DNA of 8,916 nt, from NCBI GenBank assembly GCA_019415925.1, contig DXYG01000096.1:1-8916 (forward strand). Reading direction: 5' to 3'. Each line of letters starts with the position of its first letter. Within the stretch, counting starts at the first letter, position 1. The position numbers and the translations under genes are program-made. The DNA comes from Clostridiales bacterium. Lineage in GTDB: Bacteria; Bacillota; Clostridia; Oscillospirales; Acutalibacteraceae. Positions 6,185 to 8,916 of this stretch are shown one piece after another. The notes below the pieces were generated by a model. It had not been told where the DNA came from. It saw only the letters and a list, made by a program, of their open reading frames with translations, and did not search any database.

Positions 6185-8812
6185 ATGGCTAAAAAGCCTG
6201 CAACCTTCGTTGAGGATTTTGCTTTCTATGAGCAGTTATGGTTTTACTATACATCTAACAGAGGTAAAATTCGTTCTCGCTACAATGACCTGACACGAAA
6301 ATTCCTTGCTTATAATGACTGTAAAGAAAACCCAGACGCTTTTTTGAGAGAGCCTCAGTTTGAAGCTCTTGAAATGTACGTGTTTATAAAAGAGTTTATG
6401 GATAATGCGCATATGTATGCAATATTTGATGACTGGAGAAAACGACAGAATAAGTTTTCGGACGCATCATATTATACCATCCACAAAGGCGGACAAGCTA
6501 ATTTTCTTGATATAGGCGACGAACAAAACGAGATTATATTCAAGCAAATGAAAAAATATAAAGAAGAGTATCCTAATTATATTTATGCACTTACCATGGG
6601 ACTTGGTAAAACAATTCTCATGGCAACGTGCATATTCTATGAGTTTTTGCTTGCAAACAAATACCCAAAGGATAAGCGATTTTGCCATAATGCCCTTGTG
6701 TTTGCTCCCGATAAAACAGTACTTGAGTCCTTGCGTGAAATAATGACCTTTGACAAAACGAAAGTAGTTCCTCCGGAATATGCAAGAGTACTTGATAATA
6801 ATATCAAGTTTCACTTTCTTGATGAGGCGGGAATGACTTTACATACCATTGATGATTCTGACTTTAATATTGTCATTTCAAATAATCAGAAAATAATTGT
6901 CAGGAAAAAAAGGAAGTCAGATACACCTACAGATATATTATTCGGCTCAGGTTCGTTATTAGCGGATATTTACGGTGACGATACAGATAGCGATGATGTA
7001 TGGGATGATGCATCCTTGATTGATAATCAGCGATTTAAAAAACTATGCAGATTACCTCAGCTTGGAGTATATGTGGATGAGGCGCATCATTTATTTGGCT
7101 CACAGCTTGAAAAAGAGTTACGTGCAGGCACGGCTAATAAGACCACTTTACGAAATACTATTAATATGCTCGCAAAGAGTACTTCAATTGTAGCGTGCTA
7201 CAACTATACAGGCACACCCTATGTAAACAAACAGGTTTTACCTGAAGTCGTTTATGCCTATGGATTAAAAGAGTCTATTGCCAAAGATTTTCTGAAAGAC
7301 GCTGCATTAAAAGGATATGAAAATGTCAAGAACGAGGACTTTTTAAGAGAGTCAATCAACGACTTCTGGAAAAAATACGGCAGCAAGACCTATGAAGGTT
7401 TATCACCGAAACTCGCTATTTTTGCTGCAAATGTGGCAGAAGCAACAGATGTTGTCAGACCCGCCGTTGAAAAAGTACTCAGTGAGCTGAATATTTCTAT
7501 CTCAACTATCCTTGTGAACACAGGTGATTCGTCTGTAACATCGAATGATGATATAAGAAATTTTAACAACCTTGACGTTCTCGGTACTGAGGGAAGTAAA
7601 AAACAGTTTATTATATTAGTAGAAAAAGGCCGAGAAGGTTGGAACTGTCGTTCACTGTTAGGAATTGCGCTTTTTCGCAGTCCAAAATCAAAAGTATTTG
7701 TACTACAAGCTACTATGCGTTGCCTAAGGAAATTAACCGATGAACAGTTGACTGCTTCTGTTTACCTGTCTAAAGAAAATTATGACATATTAGATAGCGA
7801 ACTTAAAAAGAACTATAATATGGAGTTATCGGATTTCGGAAAGTCCAATACCAAGAGCAAAAAATCTTACAAAGTAAGAGTTGTACCGCCACCTCGAACT
7901 ATTCGTATGAAGCGCATAAGGCACGAATATTCCTTAATTGAAAAAGAATATTCAGAGCCGATAAACTTTGATTTGGATAATCTTGATGTAGCAAAGTACG
8001 AGTCAACTGTTTTTGAAAAAGCAAGCCTGCGCATTAATATGTCTGAAAAAGAAAGAAATATTGATGATATAAAACAGCAGGTCAGATATAGTGCACTTAC
8101 TCTTGTAGGTGAGATTTCACGGTATATTAACATCTCTTGCTTGCTTATCTCAAGAATACTAAATGAATCGGTTGACGGAATGGACAAAATATTAAATTCA
8201 GTTAATCGTCACAACGAAATACTCAATGATGTTATAATTCCAACTATTTTTAATGCTTTGTATGAAGTAGTTTCTACCAAAAAGAGCGAAGATGTAGACA
8301 TTGTTTTACTCAAAGAACCAAAAGGTGCCGGGTATTATGAATTTACTGCAAGTGAGGATTTAGTCATAACCAAAGCTCACAATAACTTTAAAGACAACGA
8401 AATAGCAAAAAGCTTTCATGCTGATACTTATTGTTTTGATTCATTACCTGAGCGTGAATGTTTCTTGCAATACATTACTGATAATAGAGTCAAAGAAATA
8501 TACTTTACGGGTATGTTTACGGCACACCAAGGCGATTTGTCAATTCAATATTATGACCCCGAATCAGAAAGAGTACGACATTATTACCCTGATTTTCTTG
8601 CTTTAATGGAAGACGGTTCATACCAGCTTATTGAAGTGAAGGGTGATAATAAAATTGATGATTCCGTAGTTAAGGCAAAAGCAAATGCAGCGAAAGAACT
8701 TGCTGTTGCCAGCGGAGTTGAATATTTGATGTATGCCAGCAGCGATATTATGAAACATAATATTCTAAATGATGAAACATTACAATATGGGTTTGGAAAT
8801 TTAAGTAAGTAA
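6185..8812 (+). CDS. Type III Res-like SF2 helicase with PD-(D/E)XK endonuclease
   Basis: This 875-aa protein is the predicted restriction subunit, an ATP-driven translocase or switch coupled to DNA cleavage. SF2 motifs are visible in order: Walker A TMGLGKT (137-143), DEAH (298-301), TGTP (342-345), motif V KGREGWNC (481-488) and motif VI QATMRCLR (508-515). The C-terminal nuclease shows E756 (LPERECF), P802-D803 (YYPDF) and E817-V-K819 (IEVKG), the PD...ExK signature typical of Type III Res. The N-terminal 130 residues include LREPQFEALEMYVF (55-68), probably the Q-motif-like adenine-contact region. Residues about 220-290 form a charged, aspartate-rich insert before DEAH. Residues about 570-740 between motor and nuclease are unassigned. 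Motif VI has methionine where glycine is usual (QxxGRxxR). At 875 aa it is somewhat shorter than EcoP15I Res but complete. An ISP-like or other SF2 effector role is less likely given the adjacent mod. Confidence 0.9.
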   Translation: MAKKPATFVEDFAFYEQLWFYYTSNRGKIRSRYNDLTRKFLAYNDCKENPDAFLREPQFEALEMYVFIKEFMDNAHMYAIFDDWRKRQNKFSDASYYTIHKGGQANFLDIGDEQNEIIFKQMKKYKEEYPNYIYALTMGLGKTILMATCIFYEFLLANKYPKDKRFCHNALVFAPDKTVLESLREIMTFDKTKVVPPEYARVLDNNIKFHFLDEAGMTLHTIDDSDFNIVISNNQKIIVRKKRKSDTPTDILFGSGSLLADIYGDDTDSDDVWDDASLIDNQRFKKLCRLPQLGVYVDEAHHLFGSQLEKELRAGTANKTTLRNTINMLAKSTSIVACYNYTGTPYVNKQVLPEVVYAYGLKESIAKDFLKDAALKGYENVKNEDFLRESINDFWKKYGSKTYEGLSPKLAIFAANVAEATDVVRPAVEKVLSELNISISTILVNTGDSSVTSNDDIRNFNNLDVLGTEGSKKQFIILVEKGREGWNCRSLLGIALFRSPKSKVFVLQATMRCLRKLTDEQLTASVYLSKENYDILDSELKKNYNMELSDFGKSNTKSKKSYKVRVVPPPRTIRMKRIRHEYSLIEKEYSEPINFDLDNLDVAKYESTVFEKASLRINMSEKERNIDDIKQQVRYSALTLVGEISRYINISCLLISRILNESVDGMDKILNSVNRHNEILNDVIIPTIFNALYEVVSTKKSEDVDIVLLKEPKGAGYYEFTASEDLVITKAHNNFKDNEIAKSFHADTYCFDSLPERECFLQYITDNRVKEIYFTGMFTAHQGDLSIQYYDPESERVRHYYPDFLALMEDGSYQLIEVKGDNKIDDSVVKAKANAAKELAVASGVEYLMYASSDIMKHNILNDETLQYGFGNLSK

Positions 8813-8819
8813 CAGCCAA

Positions 8820-8858
8820 GGGGGCGACCGCAAATAAATAAAAATTGCGATCGTCCCC
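8820..8858 (+). terminator. GC-rich hairpin after the operon, possible terminator
   Basis: GGGGGCGACCGCAA (8820-8833) pairs with TTGCGATCGTCCCC (8845-8858) around an 11-nt AT-only loop. The pairing is 14 positions with one G-U wobble (8824 with 8854) and one C-A mismatch (8828 with 8850). It starts 7 nt after the res stop, where an operon terminator is expected. No T run follows directly, only TTTT at 8863-8866, so termination may be inefficient, or the hairpin may protect the mRNA 3' end. The remaining bases 8859-8916 show no gene or convincing signal. Confidence 0.5.
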
Positions 8859-8916
8859 AGCATTTTAATGTTTCTTATCAACTTGATACTTAGACGATAG
8901 TAGAACAATATTATTT

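Noticed and set aside
6467..6814. 115-residue open frame on the minus strand
   Set aside because: It is antisense to the conserved Walker A region of Res, resembles no protein and reflects the AT-rich codon pattern of the real gene.
6905..6911. Run of seven A bases in res as a phase-variation tract
   Set aside because: Runs of this length are expected by chance in AT-rich DNA. Known phase-variable Type III systems usually carry longer simple repeats, and in mod, where none is seen.
8418..8606. 62-residue open frame on the plus strand inside the res gene
   Set aside because: It lies wholly inside the nuclease domain coding region in another frame, where the real frame carries the PD...ExK motif, and has no ribosome binding site of note.
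8883..8912. Promoter-like TTGATA (8883-8888) with AATATT (8907-8912) near the right edge
   Set aside because: The spacer is 18 nt and the -10 matches only four of six bases in an AT-rich stretch, with no downstream gene visible to support it.

Overview
The window looks like an accessory (genomic-island) segment of a low-GC Firmicute, most likely a clostridial or Ruminococcus-like gut bacterium. The grounds are the AT-rich composition, strong GGAGG-type ribosome binding sites, the tyrosine-integrase family present and the tight gene packing. No ribosomal or housekeeping marker is present, so the genus is a guess.

Layout, left to right. Positions 1-209 are non-coding. They hold a good sigma-A-like promoter facing left out of the window, a back-to-back promoter facing right, and a 10-bp inverted repeat against the integrase ribosome binding site. 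Next is a complete tyrosine recombinase (210-1286), closed by a clear hairpin terminator (about 1309-1352). A short gap with repeated CGCAGA/TCTGCG half-sites follows. Then come three same-strand, closely spaced genes: a 955-aa UvrD-type helicase fused to a Cas4/AddB-like iron-sulfur nuclease (1485-4352), a beta-class adenine methyltransferase resembling Type III Mod (4372-6180), and an SF2 helicase with a C-terminal PD-(D/E)XK nuclease resembling Type III Res (6185-8812). The gaps are 19 and 4 nt. A GC-rich hairpin (8820-8858) follows the last gene, and the last 58 nt hold nothing I can identify.

The three genes are best read as one operon for a Type III-like restriction-modification (anti-phage) system with an extra DNA-end-processing helicase-nuclease. 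In this model Mod recognises and marks self DNA, Res translocates and cuts unmodified DNA, and the UvrD-nuclease degrades or processes the ends. I do not recall a named defence system with exactly this trio; that is a limit of memory, not proof of novelty.

Two further points stand out. The target-recognition part of mod has clearly lower GC and a different arginine codon habit from its flanks, which suggests domain exchange. The integrase segment may also be bounded by short inverted repeats (1-10 and 1362-1371). Inverting it would turn the strong left-facing promoter toward the defence operon; this is speculative but testable.
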